Assembly (NCBI RefSeq): GCF_000332315.1
Contig: NZ_KB235936.1
Span: 70,659-134,658 of the forward strand
DNA from: Prochlorothrix hollandica PCC 9006 = CALU 1027
GTDB lineage: Bacteria; Cyanobacteriota; Cyanobacteriia; Prochlorotrichales; Prochlorotrichaceae
DNA length: 64,000 nucleotides
Direction: 5' to 3'
The notes below the pieces were generated by a model. The model searched no databases and was not told the DNA's origin. It saw only the letters and a program-made list of their open reading frames with translations. Positions 29,423 through 38,209 of the stretch are shown in pieces (position 1 is the stretch's first letter; every line of letters begins with the position of its first letter). A program made the translations under genes and the position numbers.

Positions 29423-30991
29423 ATGGCTCACGGAGAAGAGGAGGGGCAAGGGAGCCAGGGGGGGGAGATCAGCCTTGGGGCATTGCCCTTGGTGCAACAG
29501 TTACAGCGATCGCAGGCGCGACGGGTCGCCCGGTTCCATACCCCCGGTCACCAGGGAGGACAGGGCAGCGGTCTGCCGTTAAAAACCGCCTGGGGAGAGG
29601 CCGTGTGGCAATGGGATCTGCCGGAATTGCCGGAACTGGGGAGTTTATTGGACCCAGATGGGGTGATGGCAGAGGCCCAAGCCCTAGCCGCTCAAACCTT
29701 TGGGGCCGATCGCACCTGGTTTTTAGCCAATGGTTCAACCCTGGGGGTCATGGCGGCGATCGTGGCCACCTGCGCTCCCGGATCCAAACTGGTGCTGCCG
29801 CGATCGGTGCATCGATCGGCCATTGCGGGCCTGATTGTCAGCGGCGCTGTCCCGATCTTTGTCAATCCTCCCTATGATGCAGACTGGGATTTACCCGGAA
29901 CCCTGACCCCCCAGGCGGTGGCCGCTGCCTTGGCTGAGCATCCCGATGTGGCGGCGGTGCTTCTGGTGTCCCCCACCTATCAGGGGGTTGTGGCAGAGGT
30001 GGCGGCGATCGCCGCCCTGACCCAGGCGAGGGGCATTCCGTTGTTGGTGGATGAGGCCCATGGTGCCCATTTTGGCTTTCATCCCCAGTTACCCCCCCGC
30101 GCCCTCAGTCAAGGGGCCGATCTGGCGGTGCAGTCCACCCATAAAACTCTGTCTGCCCTGACCCAAGCCGCCATGGTGCACATGCGGGGAACGCGGGTCG
30201 ATCCCCAGAGTCTGACGCGGGCGGTGGCCCTAGTCCAGTCCACCAGTCCCAGCTATTTACTCCTCGCGTCCCTAGATGCTGCACGGCACCAGTTGGCCAC
30301 CCAGGGTCAGGATCTCATGGCCCAAACCCTGGCCCTCGCCCAGATCGCCTGCGATCGCATCGGTCAGATTCCAGGGTTACGGGTCTGGGCACCCTCCCCC
30401 CCACGATCGGGTTTTCGCCAGGGGGATCCCACCCGTCTCACGGTGGATGTCAGTGGCCTGGGTTGGTCGGGCTTTGCCGCCGATGAATGGCTTGATCGCT
30501 CCCAGGGGGTGATCTGTGAGTTGCCCAGTTTGCGGCACCTGACCTTTATGGTGACCCTGGGCCATACTGCCGACGACATTGCCAGCCTGGTCAGGGGTTT
30601 GGAACATCTCAGTCGTCAGCACCCTTCCCCTAGCCAAGGCGGATCATTCGCTTTAGAGAATCTGGCCTTAGAGAATCTGGCTTTAGAAAATCTGGCCTTA
30701 GAAAATCTGGCCTTAGGCTCCCCCAGTCCTTTAGCCCCCCTGACTCCTCGCCAAGCCTTTTTTGCCCCTGGGGAAACGGTACCGTGGCAGCAGGGTCTCC
30801 ATCGTCTCAGCGCCGAATTGATTTGCCCCTACCCTCCCGGTATTCCCCTGGTGTTGCCGGGGGAACCGATTACGGCCATGGCCTGGGAGCAGTTGCAACG
30901 GGTACAGGCGGCGGGGGGGGTGATCACGGGGTGCGCCGATCCCAGTTTGATGACGGTGCGGGTGGTGCGGGACTCTGGGGTGCAGTCTTAG
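29423..30991 (+). CDS. Orn/Lys/Arg decarboxylase family protein
   Basis: PLP enzyme of the bacterial ornithine/lysine/arginine decarboxylase group (aspartate aminotransferase fold), likely polyamine or lysine metabolism; substrate not resolvable by eye. ATG 29423 is preferred over GTG 29417 because GAGGGGG sits just before it. Motifs: RFHTPGHQGG near the start, WFLANGSTLGVMAAI (PLP phosphate), LLVDEAHGAHFGFH (Asp), STHKTLSALTQAAM (Schiff-base Lys). Between the PLP domain and the C-terminal domain is a LALEN repeat (about residues 409-432) from a 15-bp tandem repeat. 522 residues, normal for the cyanobacterial form. Confidence 0.9.
   Translation: MAHGEEEGQGSQGGEISLGALPLVQQLQRSQARRVARFHTPGHQGGQGSGLPLKTAWGEAVWQWDLPELPELGSLLDPDGVMAEAQALAAQTFGADRTWFLANGSTLGVMAAIVATCAPGSKLVLPRSVHRSAIAGLIVSGAVPIFVNPPYDADWDLPGTLTPQAVAAALAEHPDVAAVLLVSPTYQGVVAEVAAIAALTQARGIPLLVDEAHGAHFGFHPQLPPRALSQGADLAVQSTHKTLSALTQAAMVHMRGTRVDPQSLTRAVALVQSTSPSYLLLASLDAARHQLATQGQDLMAQTLALAQIACDRIGQIPGLRVWAPSPPRSGFRQGDPTRLTVDVSGLGWSGFAADEWLDRSQGVICELPSLRHLTFMVTLGHTADDIASLVRGLEHLSRQHPSPSQGGSFALENLALENLALENLALENLALGSPSPLAPLTPRQAFFAPGETVPWQQGLHRLSAELICPYPPGIPLVLPGEPITAMAWEQLQRVQAAGGVITGCADPSLMTVRVVRDSGVQS
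30650..30716 (+). repeat. In-frame 15-bp repeat (LALEN x4)
   Basis: CTGGCCTTAGAGAAT-type units, four in a row, in the linker between two domains of the decarboxylase. Because 15 is divisible by three the frame is kept. Confidence 0.9.
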
Positions 30992-31000
30992 GGAGCTAGG

Positions 31001-31068
31001 GGGTATCAACTTAAGGCGGGACAGTGGCCCACTGTCCTGGTAATCTTGTCCCGCTGGCAGCGGTCAGC
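31001..31068 (-). mobile_element. Element D copy 3 (68 bp, shortened)
   Basis: Reverse orientation: GGGTATCAAC start, central GGGACAGTGG/CCACTGTCC stem with a shortened loop, end CGCTGGCAGCGGTCAGC. Flanks GAGCTAGG (30993-31000) and CAGCTAGG (31069-31076) match at 7 of 8. Lies between convergent genes. Confidence 0.75.
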
Positions 31069-31071
31069 CAG

Positions 31072-32358
31072 CTAGGGCACCGAAGACAGGGAAGAAGTGG
31101 TGGTGGCTTCTTGACCCATGAGGGACTGGGCCAGGAGACGGCGATAGAGATCGCTGAACTGGGCAGCTACACAACCCCAGCTAAACAGTTGTTCTGCCCG
31201 ATCGGTGGAGGACTGGCCCAAACTCGCGGCCCAGGTGGGATCCGCCAATACCCGTTGAATTCCTTTGGCCAAGGCTTCTGCATCCTGGGGGGGCACCAGT
31301 AGTCCCGTGTCCTCGTGGGCAATGGTGAGGGCTAGCCCCCCCACACGGGACGCAACGACGGGGGTTCCACAGGCCATGGCTTCGATCGCCACCCAGCCAA
31401 ACGGCTCATAGTAACTGGGAATAACACAGACATCCGCCGCCGCATAGTACAGGGGCAATTGATCATGGGGGATATACCCGGCAAACTCGGTGCGGGCGAC
31501 TAGATGGCGATCGCGAATCAGTTGTTGGACGCGATCGCGTTCCTGTAACCCTTGGCGCACCTCTTCCCCTGCCAAGATCAGCCGAAAATCGACATGATCC
31601 GCCTGGAGCAGGGCTGCTGCCTCCGCCAGGGTTGCCAAGCCCTTATGGGGCGCAAACTGACCCACATAGAGCACCACCGCCTGGTGGGGGGGTAACCCCA
31701 GGGTTTCGCGGGCCTTTGCCTGGGGAATGCCATGGAAATGCTGGGTATTGGTGCCACAGGGAATGACTTCCACGGCGGCAGTGGACGGGAAAGGCCAAAG
31801 CTGGGTTTGGCTTTCGGGGGGGACGGTGACGATGATGCGATCGGCAGTGGTCCACACCTGTTCCTCCACCGTCTGCCGCATCTGGGGAGCGTGGCTCGAT
31901 TCTGCTACGGTCACCCCATCCACCACGGTGGCATAGGCCGTATGAACCCACTGCACATGACTGGTTTGCTTCAGTTGCAGACCCCACTGCGCCGAAATCC
32001 AATCGCTGGTGTGGATGACCGGATAATTGGATCCTGCTTTGGCTTGGAACGTTTGATAGGCCGCCGAAAACTCGCCCCAGATGGGGGGGTTGACTGTGGT
32101 GGAGAGAGAGGCCAACGCTTCAGCGCTTAGTCCCGGTAATCGCACGGTACGGCAATGTTCAGAATGCTGAACTTGGGTCTCTTGGCTGGGCGATCGCTGG
32201 GCCGTAAAAATATCCACCTGCCAGCCCACCTTGGCCAACGACTCCCCCAACTGCCGCAGGTAATAGACTTCAGGAGGGGTTTTTCCCGCATCCAGGGCAC
32301 CTGCCGGATCGGCGGCGAGGGAGAAAAATGCGATCGGTTGTCTGGACATTTTGGACAT
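31072..32358 (-). CDS. GT4 family glycosyltransferase
   Basis: Retaining GT-B glycosyltransferase, cytoplasmic or membrane-associated. Motifs: N-terminal YYLRQLGESLAKVGWQVDIF, SDWISAQWGL, the acceptor-side VIPCGTNTQHFH, VLYVGQFAPHKGLATLAEA, and the EX7E signature in PSYYEPFGWVAIEAMACGTPV. The general look resembles sucrose-phosphate synthase-related GT4 enzymes, but the acceptor is unknown. Starts possible at GTG 32367, ATG 32358 or ATG 32349; none has a clear Shine-Dalgarno. About 428 residues. Not in an obvious polysaccharide cluster. Confidence 0.85.
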   Translation of the reverse strand: MSKMSRQPIAFFSLAADPAGALDAGKTPPEVYYLRQLGESLAKVGWQVDIFTAQRSPSQETQVQHSEHCRTVRLPGLSAEALASLSTTVNPPIWGEFSAAYQTFQAKAGSNYPVIHTSDWISAQWGLQLKQTSHVQWVHTAYATVVDGVTVAESSHAPQMRQTVEEQVWTTADRIIVTVPPESQTQLWPFPSTAAVEVIPCGTNTQHFHGIPQAKARETLGLPPHQAVVLYVGQFAPHKGLATLAEAAALLQADHVDFRLILAGEEVRQGLQERDRVQQLIRDRHLVARTEFAGYIPHDQLPLYYAAADVCVIPSYYEPFGWVAIEAMACGTPVVASRVGGLALTIAHEDTGLLVPPQDAEALAKGIQRVLADPTWAASLGQSSTDRAEQLFSWGCVAAQFSDLYRRLLAQSLMGQEATTTSSLSSVP

Positions 32359-32594
32359 ACACACCATCGATTCGTTGACTTAATACCACTGAACCAGCCA
32401 CCGGCCCACCCCATCTTGACCAGACCCTATGGGACTATCTGGCAGTAGCCTGCACCGCAGCAAGGCATGGCCTGCGCTAGTGCTGTTGGCTCTCCTAAGT
32501 TTATGGTGGGGGCGCTCCGCGCCCTCACTATAAATCTACCGTTTCGGCTCTTTGTTTGGTATCTGACTATACGGTTTATACCCAAATATGGGGA

Positions 32595-32693
32595 GGGCAC
32601 CTCGAAAAATCCAAATTTCCGCCCAGCCACCCACGTAAGAATCAGGGTTGTGGTGGGCGGCGAAGCCGCCCAACCCAATTAATCGAGATGCCC
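32595..32693 (+). mobile_element. Element C copy 3 (99 bp)
   Basis: GGGCACCTCGA to TCGAGATGCCC with the GGCGGCGAAGCCGCC hairpin. Flanks GGGA / AGGA match at 3 of 4, so the duplication is uncertain. Confidence 0.8.
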
Positions 32694-32701
32694 AGGAGAG
32701 C

Positions 32702-32807
32702 CGTGCTGTTGAGGTAGTGAAAAGGTTGAGGTAGTGAAAAGACAGGCCGTCAGCCTTGTTGTACCGTTATGGCTTCACTACGTTTAGATCACTACTAGAT
32801 CACTACC
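32702..32807 (+). repeat. Element E copy 2, internally duplicated
   Basis: Contains the E core AAAAGACAGGCCGT and the right end GATCACTACC. GTTGAGGTAGTGAAAAG is present twice at the left and AGATCACTAC twice at the right, so the copy has grown by short duplications. Confidence 0.6.
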
Positions 32808-32978
32808 TGGCCTGCTACCCCGACTCCTCACCCAAAGCACCCGTTACGGGTGTTTCTGCCTTGGCGACGGTAGCCTCTGACCAGCTCTGGATTGGATCCA
32901 TTGTCCAAGGAAATCTTAAGATTCATTATAATAATTATATATTCTCGTGTACAAGTGCCTTACCCAGGCTAAAACTCC

Positions 32979-33185
32979 ATGAAACGATTTCTACCGTTCA
33001 TTCTCATTGGTGCCATTCTCTTCATCGCAGGAGGTGATAAGGTGCTGCCGGACCCCTTGGGAGCGGCCAGTGCCCAAACTCGCGCCACCATTAACAATGC
33101 CCTAGTGGGGGTTTTCCCCTCCTGGAAACCTCGCACCAATCCCAACGAGCGCACCGAAAAGGCCATTGAAGAAGCCCAGCCCTAA
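32979..33185 (+). CDS. Small exported/anchored hypothetical protein
   Basis: 68 residues. It opens MKRFLPFILIGAILFIAGG, a single hydrophobic segment that is either a signal peptide or an anchor, followed by a short hydrophilic domain (TRATINNALVGVFPSWKPRTNP) ending in acidic EKAIEEAQP. Similar short proteins occur in other cyanobacteria as far as I recall; no function known. Stands alone with its own AT-rich promoter region. Confidence 0.65.
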   Translation: MKRFLPFILIGAILFIAGGDKVLPDPLGAASAQTRATINNALVGVFPSWKPRTNPNERTEKAIEEAQP

Positions 33186-33235
33186 GGCTCTGCTGCCAGT
33201 CTCCTTCGGTTCCCGCTCACCTGGCTGTATCAGTA

Positions 33236-33310
33236 ACCCCGTTCGTGCCAGTACCTCGCTCGTACCAGTACCCCGTTCGTGCCAGTACCCCGTTTGTGCC
33301 AGTACCTCGT
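33236..33310 (+). repeat. 18-bp tandem repeat between convergent genes
   Basis: Four imperfect copies of CGTTCGTGCCAGTACCC, running up to the stop codon of the oxygenase gene on the other strand. Confidence 0.8.
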
Positions 33311-34260
33311 TATCCCAAGCCGATTTGATTCAGGCGTTCCTTAAGGTACGATCGCGCCGTAATCGGTGGAAATCTGACTTGACCTCCCGTCTTCGCCACA
33401 CAACTGGCCAGAGGTGCCAAATCCATTCCTGGACGGGGATGGACAAAATAAGGTAACGCAAACCGAGGGGAGTCTTCCATGCCCGTATTAACTACCTGAT
33501 GGGTCGTGCTGCGCAACAAGCCGTTGGTAAACCATTGCAACATATCCCCCACATTGCACAACAACTGGCCTGGTTCTAACTGCACTGCCAGCCAAGACCC
33601 ATCCCGCTGTTGCACCTCCAGCCCTGGCTGGGTTGCATCACACAGAAGCGTAATCAAGTTAATGTCCTCATGGGGAGCAGCCCGCAATGCTCCAGGATGC
33701 GTAACTTCTGCCATTTGGGGATAGTGCAACACCCGCAAGACCGTGTTGCCATCTTCTGTCATGTGACAGAGCAGGTGGCGCGATGTGCCGATATAGAGGG
33801 AACAGGCTTGCAGCAGCGCATGGCTACAAATTTCTAGTTGCTGGTGCAGTTGGGTTAAGAGGGGCTGAAACTGGGGAATTTCCTTGGGCCAGACATTGGC
33901 AGGATAGGCCGTGGCTAGGGGATGATCCGGGGCAAACTCCGGACCCATGTGCCAAAATTCCTTTAGATCAGGGATACTGCGATTCTTGGCGTGTTCCTGT
34001 CCCAGGCCCGTGAAGCCCCGTTGTCCCTGTAACTCTGGATCTTGGTATTGCTGTTTTGTGGCCGTAGGCAGGGCAAAAAACTCCTGGGCTACACCATAGA
34101 CCTGTTGCAATAATTGAGGATCAATACCGGGGTTTTCAATGGCTACAAACCCAATGTTTTCCAGGGCACGTCCGAAGTGACCCACAAAACCGGCAATCTG
34201 TACCGGATTTCCGGACGTAAAGTGCCCAAGATCGACCAAGGGAAGCGGGGACTGAGACAT
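33310..34260 (-). CDS. 2-oxoglutarate/Fe(II)-dependent dioxygenase, isopenicillin N synthase family
   Basis: Non-haem iron oxygenase, 316 residues. N-terminal DIOX_N-like part (LVDLGHF, GRALENIGFVAIENPGI, LQQVYGVAQEFFALP). The iron triad is H197-x-D199 (APHEDINLITLL) and H254 (RSTTHQVVN), with a 2-oxoglutarate-binding Arg about ten residues later (SPRFALPYFVHP). Plant and bacterial relatives hydroxylate small metabolites, gibberellins and related compounds; the substrate here is unknown. The start MSQSPLPLVDLG is where family similarity begins. Confidence 0.9.
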   Translation of the reverse strand: MSQSPLPLVDLGHFTSGNPVQIAGFVGHFGRALENIGFVAIENPGIDPQLLQQVYGVAQEFFALPTATKQQYQDPELQGQRGFTGLGQEHAKNRSIPDLKEFWHMGPEFAPDHPLATAYPANVWPKEIPQFQPLLTQLHQQLEICSHALLQACSLYIGTSRHLLCHMTEDGNTVLRVLHYPQMAEVTHPGALRAAPHEDINLITLLCDATQPGLEVQQRDGSWLAVQLEPGQLLCNVGDMLQWFTNGLLRSTTHQVVNTGMEDSPRFALPYFVHPRPGMDLAPLASCVAKTGGQVRFPPITARSYLKERLNQIGLG

Positions 34261-34947
34261 AGGGTCCTGGCAAGGTTATCTGGCGTTGGGCGGTAATGCC
34301 CAATTCAAACGTTTCAAAGGCTAAGACCCTTGATTTCCCGTTTTAACCCAGCTCCATTGAGGGGAACTGATGGGGGAAACTGATGGGGTGATTTCGAGGG
34401 GGGTGGATCTTTATGCCATCACGGCCCTGTGCAATCATGACTCTGGGGTTTGGTAAAGGCAGACCCTTCTTTCAACTTTACACCGCAGATGAACCTCCGC
34501 TCTGACAATCAAGGGTTCCCGCTTGAAGCGGGACAAGATTAACGGGACAGTGGGGCGCGGAGTACCCCACTGTCCCGGCTTAAGTTGATACCCACAATCA
34601 ACTCTGATGCTCCCGTGGGGGGAGTCGGCGCAGCCGCCCGCGATAACTCCGATGTTCCCGTTGGCTAGACAATGCGGTGGTGCGTCTTTAGGTGCGTCTT
34701 TAGGTGCGTCTTTAGGTGCGTTTTCAGAATGGCGGGGCACGATCGCCAGCAACAGATCGGGCGATCGGCGGTAAAATCGGGATGGGTGAATGATGGGGGG
34801 GGAAAATTGGTTCTCTCCGGCTGATGCTTCGATCGGCTGTAACCCCAATCTCTAACCCTAGGGGGGGATGCTAGACCCCTGGAACCTGAGGCGGGGTCAG
34901 TACCCCACACCCTTAAATTCTGCCCTTCATGTCACCTGGGATTAACC
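34261..34947. other. Gene-free region with element D and a 12-bp repeat
   Basis: Holds element D copy 4 (34513-34593) and a GTGCGTCTTTAG repeat, four units (34680-34721). Upstream of the GTG start of the sulfatase-fold gene. No gene seen. Confidence 0.5.
34513..34593 (+). mobile_element. Element D copy 4 (81 bp, perfect TSD)
   Basis: GGGTTCCCGC to GTTGATACCC. Perfect 8-bp direct repeats ACAATCAA at 34505-34512 and 34594-34601. This copy defines the boundaries and the 8-bp duplication of the D family. Confidence 0.9.
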
Positions 34948-36822
34948 GTGAAACTGTCTCCCCTGTCCCCCTCTGCCGCCGCCAGCGATCGCCCCGTATC
35001 CCCCACCCCTGCCCTTCAGCCTCCCAATATTTTATTGCTGGTTTTGGATACCCAACGGGCCGATCGCCTCTCCTGCTATGGCTATGGCAAAGCCACATCG
35101 CCCCACTTAGATGCCTTTGCCCAGGACTCCACCCGCTTTAACCATGCCATTGCTCCGGCCCAGTGGACTATTCCCTCCCACGCTTCCATGTTCACCGGCT
35201 CCTATCCCTCAGAGCATCAGGTCTTACAGTCCTATTCGGTGTTACCGGAGTCTCTGCCCACCTTGGCGGAACGGCTCCAGGCGGGGGGCTATTTCACGGC
35301 TGGATTTTGCAATAATCCCCTGGTGGGCATCATTAACAATGGTCTGCGGCGGGGCTTTTATAGTTTTTTGAATTACAGCGGACTGCTGACCGATCGCCCC
35401 AACCAGGCCGGCAGTCATCCCGGATGGGTGGGTCGCTACCGCCAGTTTTTCAAGCGTTGTTTGGCCACCGTGCTGAGCCAAGTCCAGGATGCCTTTGCCC
35501 GATCGGAGTGGCTGCTATCCCTGTCGTTGACACCGTTAATGGTGCCCCTGTGGCAAACGGCCCTCAGCTTTAAAGGCAATACAGCCAAGTCCCTGGGGGA
35601 TGCAGCGCGGTTGTTGGTGAATCGGCAGATCGATCGCCAAACCTTGGATCCCCAGCAACCCATCTTTGCCTTCATCAATCTGATGGGAACCCACATGCCC
35701 TATCATCCCCCCCGCCGCTACGTGGCTCAGTTTGCGCCCCACGTCCTCCAGGACAAAACCGCTCAGCACTATCTGCGTCATTTCAACAGCGATGTTTATG
35801 GTTGGTTGGCACCCCTGGCGGGGGCACTGAACCCCCAGCAAAAGGCCACCTTGGATGGTATGTATGATGCTGAAGTAGCCCATCAAGATGAGCAATTGGG
35901 GCAATTTTTCCAGACCCTCAAGGCCGGGGGAGTTCTGGACAATACCGTTGTGATGATCTGTTCCGATCATGGGGAACACCTGGGGGAAAAGCAGTTTATT
36001 GGCCATTCCCTGTCGATTTATAACGAACTGGTCCAGGTGCCCTTGATTATTCGCGATCCCCAGGGTCAGCTACCCCCTGGATCGGTGGTGGAGGAGACGG
36101 TTTCAACCCGGCGACTTTTCCACACGGCCCTAGCAGCGGCGGGTTTGGCCACGGCGGCAGAGCAGGCTTTGAGTTTAGTTCCCGTTGGCCGGGGGACGGC
36201 TTCGACGGGGGCGATCGATCTTGAGGCGATCGGTCTTGAGGCGATCGGTCTTGAGGCGACCAGTATCGGGACAAACGGTGTCGGGATAAACGGTGTCGAG
36301 CTGGAGGCGGCAAACCCTGAAGCCCAGGTTGCCAGCCGTGATGGTGCAGCCGCAGAAGGGGCTGTGGCCGTGGGTGCTGGGTCCCGATCGCCCGCTACTG
36401 AGATCCCCGCCCCCCTCTTTGATCCCGTTTTTTCAGAAGCGATACCGCCCCAAAATGTGGTGAATCTGCTGCGGAAGCGCCAACCCCAACTGATCCACGA
36501 TCGCGCCTGTGACCAACCCCGCCGCGCCGTGTGGGCCGGTTCCCATAAGCTGATTGAAACGGGTAACGCTGCCACAGGAATTAAAACCCTAGAACTCTAC
36601 GATATCCACAGTGATCCCACCGAAAGCTTGAACCTTCGGGATATTTTGCCGGAAAATGTTGAGGTTTTGCAAGACTGTCTCCTCGGCTTCAGTTCCCCCT
36701 ATCCAGAATCGTCCCCGGACGGTAGCGCTGGGACCCTGGGCGATCGCCCCAGCCGCGCACCGGGCTTTGATGATCCAGAAGTTCAGCAGCGTTTGCGGGA
36801 TTTGGGTTATCTGGAGGAATAG
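34948..36822 (+). CDS. Sulfatase-fold (alkaline phosphatase superfamily) hydrolase or transferase
   Basis: 624 residues, GTG start. Metal ligands: D34 in LLLVLDTQRAD and D340-H341 in MICSDHGEHLGEK. The position that is formylglycine-forming Cys/Ser in true sulfatases is Thr74 (AQWTIPSHASMFTG), as in phosphoethanolamine transferase and LtaS-like branches, so sulfatase activity is doubtful. No signal peptide is obvious and no clear N-terminal membrane domain is present. Residues about 420-470 form a low-complexity insert (IDLEAIGLEAIGLEA) from HIP1-like tandem DNA. Substrate unknown. Confidence 0.82.
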   Translation: MKLSPLSPSAAASDRPVSPTPALQPPNILLLVLDTQRADRLSCYGYGKATSPHLDAFAQDSTRFNHAIAPAQWTIPSHASMFTGSYPSEHQVLQSYSVLPESLPTLAERLQAGGYFTAGFCNNPLVGIINNGLRRGFYSFLNYSGLLTDRPNQAGSHPGWVGRYRQFFKRCLATVLSQVQDAFARSEWLLSLSLTPLMVPLWQTALSFKGNTAKSLGDAARLLVNRQIDRQTLDPQQPIFAFINLMGTHMPYHPPRRYVAQFAPHVLQDKTAQHYLRHFNSDVYGWLAPLAGALNPQQKATLDGMYDAEVAHQDEQLGQFFQTLKAGGVLDNTVVMICSDHGEHLGEKQFIGHSLSIYNELVQVPLIIRDPQGQLPPGSVVEETVSTRRLFHTALAAAGLATAAEQALSLVPVGRGTASTGAIDLEAIGLEAIGLEATSIGTNGVGINGVELEAANPEAQVASRDGAAAEGAVAVGAGSRSPATEIPAPLFDPVFSEAIPPQNVVNLLRKRQPQLIHDRACDQPRRAVWAGSHKLIETGNAATGIKTLELYDIHSDPTESLNLRDILPENVEVLQDCLLGFSSPYPESSPDGSAGTLGDRPSRAPGFDDPEVQQRLRDLGYLEE

Positions 36823-37016
36823 GCTGGGTTGGTCCCTGCTGCCACCCATGGCACTGGCTCAGGAGCAGCGAACGGAACCCAACGGTCCTGTTGCGATATT
36901 GCGATGATGGCGATTGTTGCGGTTCCTTGCACCCCGGCTATGGGGGGTAACCTCCCTGCCTAAAATAGAAAACAACCAAGCCCACACCATCTGATCAAGA
37001 GAGGTCTGTGATTCCT

Positions 37017-37475
37017 ATGTCTGGAACTGTTGCCGATTTCATGAGTCGCGACGTGATCACCGTCAGTCCCGACACGTCCATCAAAGACGTGCTTCAACTG
37101 TTGGCTGACAAGCACATCGGGGGGCTACCCGTGGTGGATGCTACCCAGACCTTGGTGGGGGTGATCTCGGAAACCGATCTGCTGTGGCAGGAAAGTGGTG
37201 TGACACCACCGCCCTACATCACCCTGTTGGACAGCATTATTTACCTCAAAAACCCCGCCACCTATGAGCGGGATCTCCATAAAGCCCTGGGGCAAACTGC
37301 CGCTGAGGTGATGACCAAAAAGCCCATTACGATCGCCCCCCATCAGCCTTTGTCGGAAGCGGCCCGTATAATGCACGATCGCCACATCCATCGTCTGTTT
37401 GTGCGGGATGATCAAGGCCAGGTCATTGGTGTGCTGACAGTCGGTGATATCATCCGCGCCATGGCTCAGCCCTAG
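37017..37475 (+). CDS. Two-CBS-domain protein
   Basis: Regulatory protein of paired CBS domains, which bind adenine nucleotides. ATG at 37017 (MSGTVADFMSRDVITVSPD) fits the family start; GTG at 37008 is closer to the GAGAGG motif and remains possible. CBS1 covers about residues 1-60 (LADKHIGGLPVVDATQTLVGVISETDLL) and CBS2 about 95-150 (AAEVMTKKPITIAP, HRLFVRDDQGQVIGVLTVGDI). No partner domain. Cyanobacteria have many such proteins; some act on thioredoxin-linked targets. Function here is open. Confidence 0.9.
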   Translation: MSGTVADFMSRDVITVSPDTSIKDVLQLLADKHIGGLPVVDATQTLVGVISETDLLWQESGVTPPPYITLLDSIIYLKNPATYERDLHKALGQTAAEVMTKKPITIAPHQPLSEAARIMHDRHIHRLFVRDDQGQVIGVLTVGDIIRAMAQP

Positions 37476-37488
37476 CCCGTAACCTGGG

Positions 37489-37591
37489 TAACGGAGTCCG
37501 CAATGGGTCGTGTCTTGTGCGTCCTCCGGGCGCACACCACACCAAGGGTTTCAGCCGTCGAGATCCTTACAACTGATTTAGGATTGCTGTA
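37489..37591 (+). mobile_element. Element A copy 2 (103 bp, left end degenerate)
   Basis: Same length and right end (ATTTAGGATTGCTGTA) as the other A copies; the left end is decayed (TAACGGAGTCCGCAATGGGT). The central hairpin keeps pairing with changed bases (GTGCGTCCTCCGGGCGCAC), suggesting compensatory change. Confidence 0.8.
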
Positions 37592-37740
37592 GTCTCGGTT
37601 TGACTTTATGAAGTTTAGATAAAGCCAGTGGCGGATTTGTGGTTTAGATCACCATATTTTTTAAAGATTCTGTGAAGTTTTCCCAATTCATCGTCGCTTC
37701 TGGAGGGGAGTGCTAGGGTATTGTCTAGGGGTTACTACGG

Positions 37741-37869
37741 ATGACAGATCGAAATTCTCATCAATCAGAAGGTTCAATTCATCCTTACTCTAATGCTGAG
37801 ATAGTCCCCGATATCACATTTGACGGAACTGCACGTCGATCGCCCATCCACCCGCATACAGCACCTTAA
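37741..37869 (+). CDS. Possible 42-residue small ORF
   Basis: Opens MTDRNSHQSEGSIHPYSN and is hydrophilic, with no recognised family. The nearest GGAGG-like motif is about 37 bases upstream, too far for a normal ribosome binding site. Kept as a weak candidate because the region is otherwise unexplained and is not part of a repeat family. Confidence 0.2.
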   Translation: MTDRNSHQSEGSIHPYSNAEIVPDITFDGTARRSPIHPHTAP

Positions 37870-38026
37870 GAAATCCTGTTTTACCCTAACAGCCCCATGC
37901 CCCTGTCCTGTCTAACTGGCTCCACAGCTCTGTCATAGTTCCGATAGGTTAGGAGATTTAGGGTATGGCCGGATTGCCTGATTTAGCCTGTGTTGCACTC
38001 TCTACCTTCAGGAGCCATCAAAGCCC

Positions 38027-38191
38027 ATGCAGTCTCTATCTTCACTCCCCGATCGCCTTAAGAAACTCTCTGTCGCTGACATCTGGAGCCTGACCTCCCA
38101 GGAGCGTTATCAACTCAGTCTCTGGCTCAAAGGTGAAAACTGGACAGATCTCCACAGCTTTGCCCATATCCTCGACCAAAAGGCCCACTAG
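38027..38191 (+). CDS. Small protein, 54 residues, with own terminator
   Basis: Starts MQSLSSLPDRLKKLSVADIW and ends LHSFAHILDQKAH. Two amphipathic helices are likely (DRLKKLSVADIWSLT and ERYQLSLWLKG), Trp-rich. A CAGGAG ribosome binding site lies 12-13 bases before the ATG and a strong terminator lies 18 bases after the stop, so this is a compact monocistronic gene. Function unknown; the pattern SLTSQERYQLSLWLKG hints at a protein-binding adaptor but this is speculation. Confidence 0.6.
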   Translation: MQSLSSLPDRLKKLSVADIWSLTSQERYQLSLWLKGENWTDLHSFAHILDQKAH

Positions 38192-38209
38192 CTCCCTGCC
38201 CATAGCAAC

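Larger units (their letters stand above)
32359..32978. other. Intergenic region with elements C and E
   Basis: Divergent promoter region holding element C (32595-32693) and an expanded E-like repeat (32702-32807), then an AT-rich stretch (32930-32950, TTATAATAATTATATATTC) that probably contains the promoter of the small gene at 32979. A CACCCG-TTA-CGGGTG hairpin is at 32841-32855. Confidence 0.5.
37476..38026. other. Intergenic region with element A and a possible tiny ORF
   Basis: Contains a degenerate element A (37489-37591), an AT-rich stretch (37600-37690) and the small open frame at 37741-37869 listed separately. Confidence 0.5.

Noticed and set aside
32824..32860. ACTCCTCACCC followed by a CACCCG-TTA-CGGGTG hairpin, similar to the cyanobacterial Yfr1 small RNA
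   Set aside because: The core differs from the conserved ACTCCTCACAC, the expected 5' stem-loop is absent, and the T-run after the hairpin is weak.
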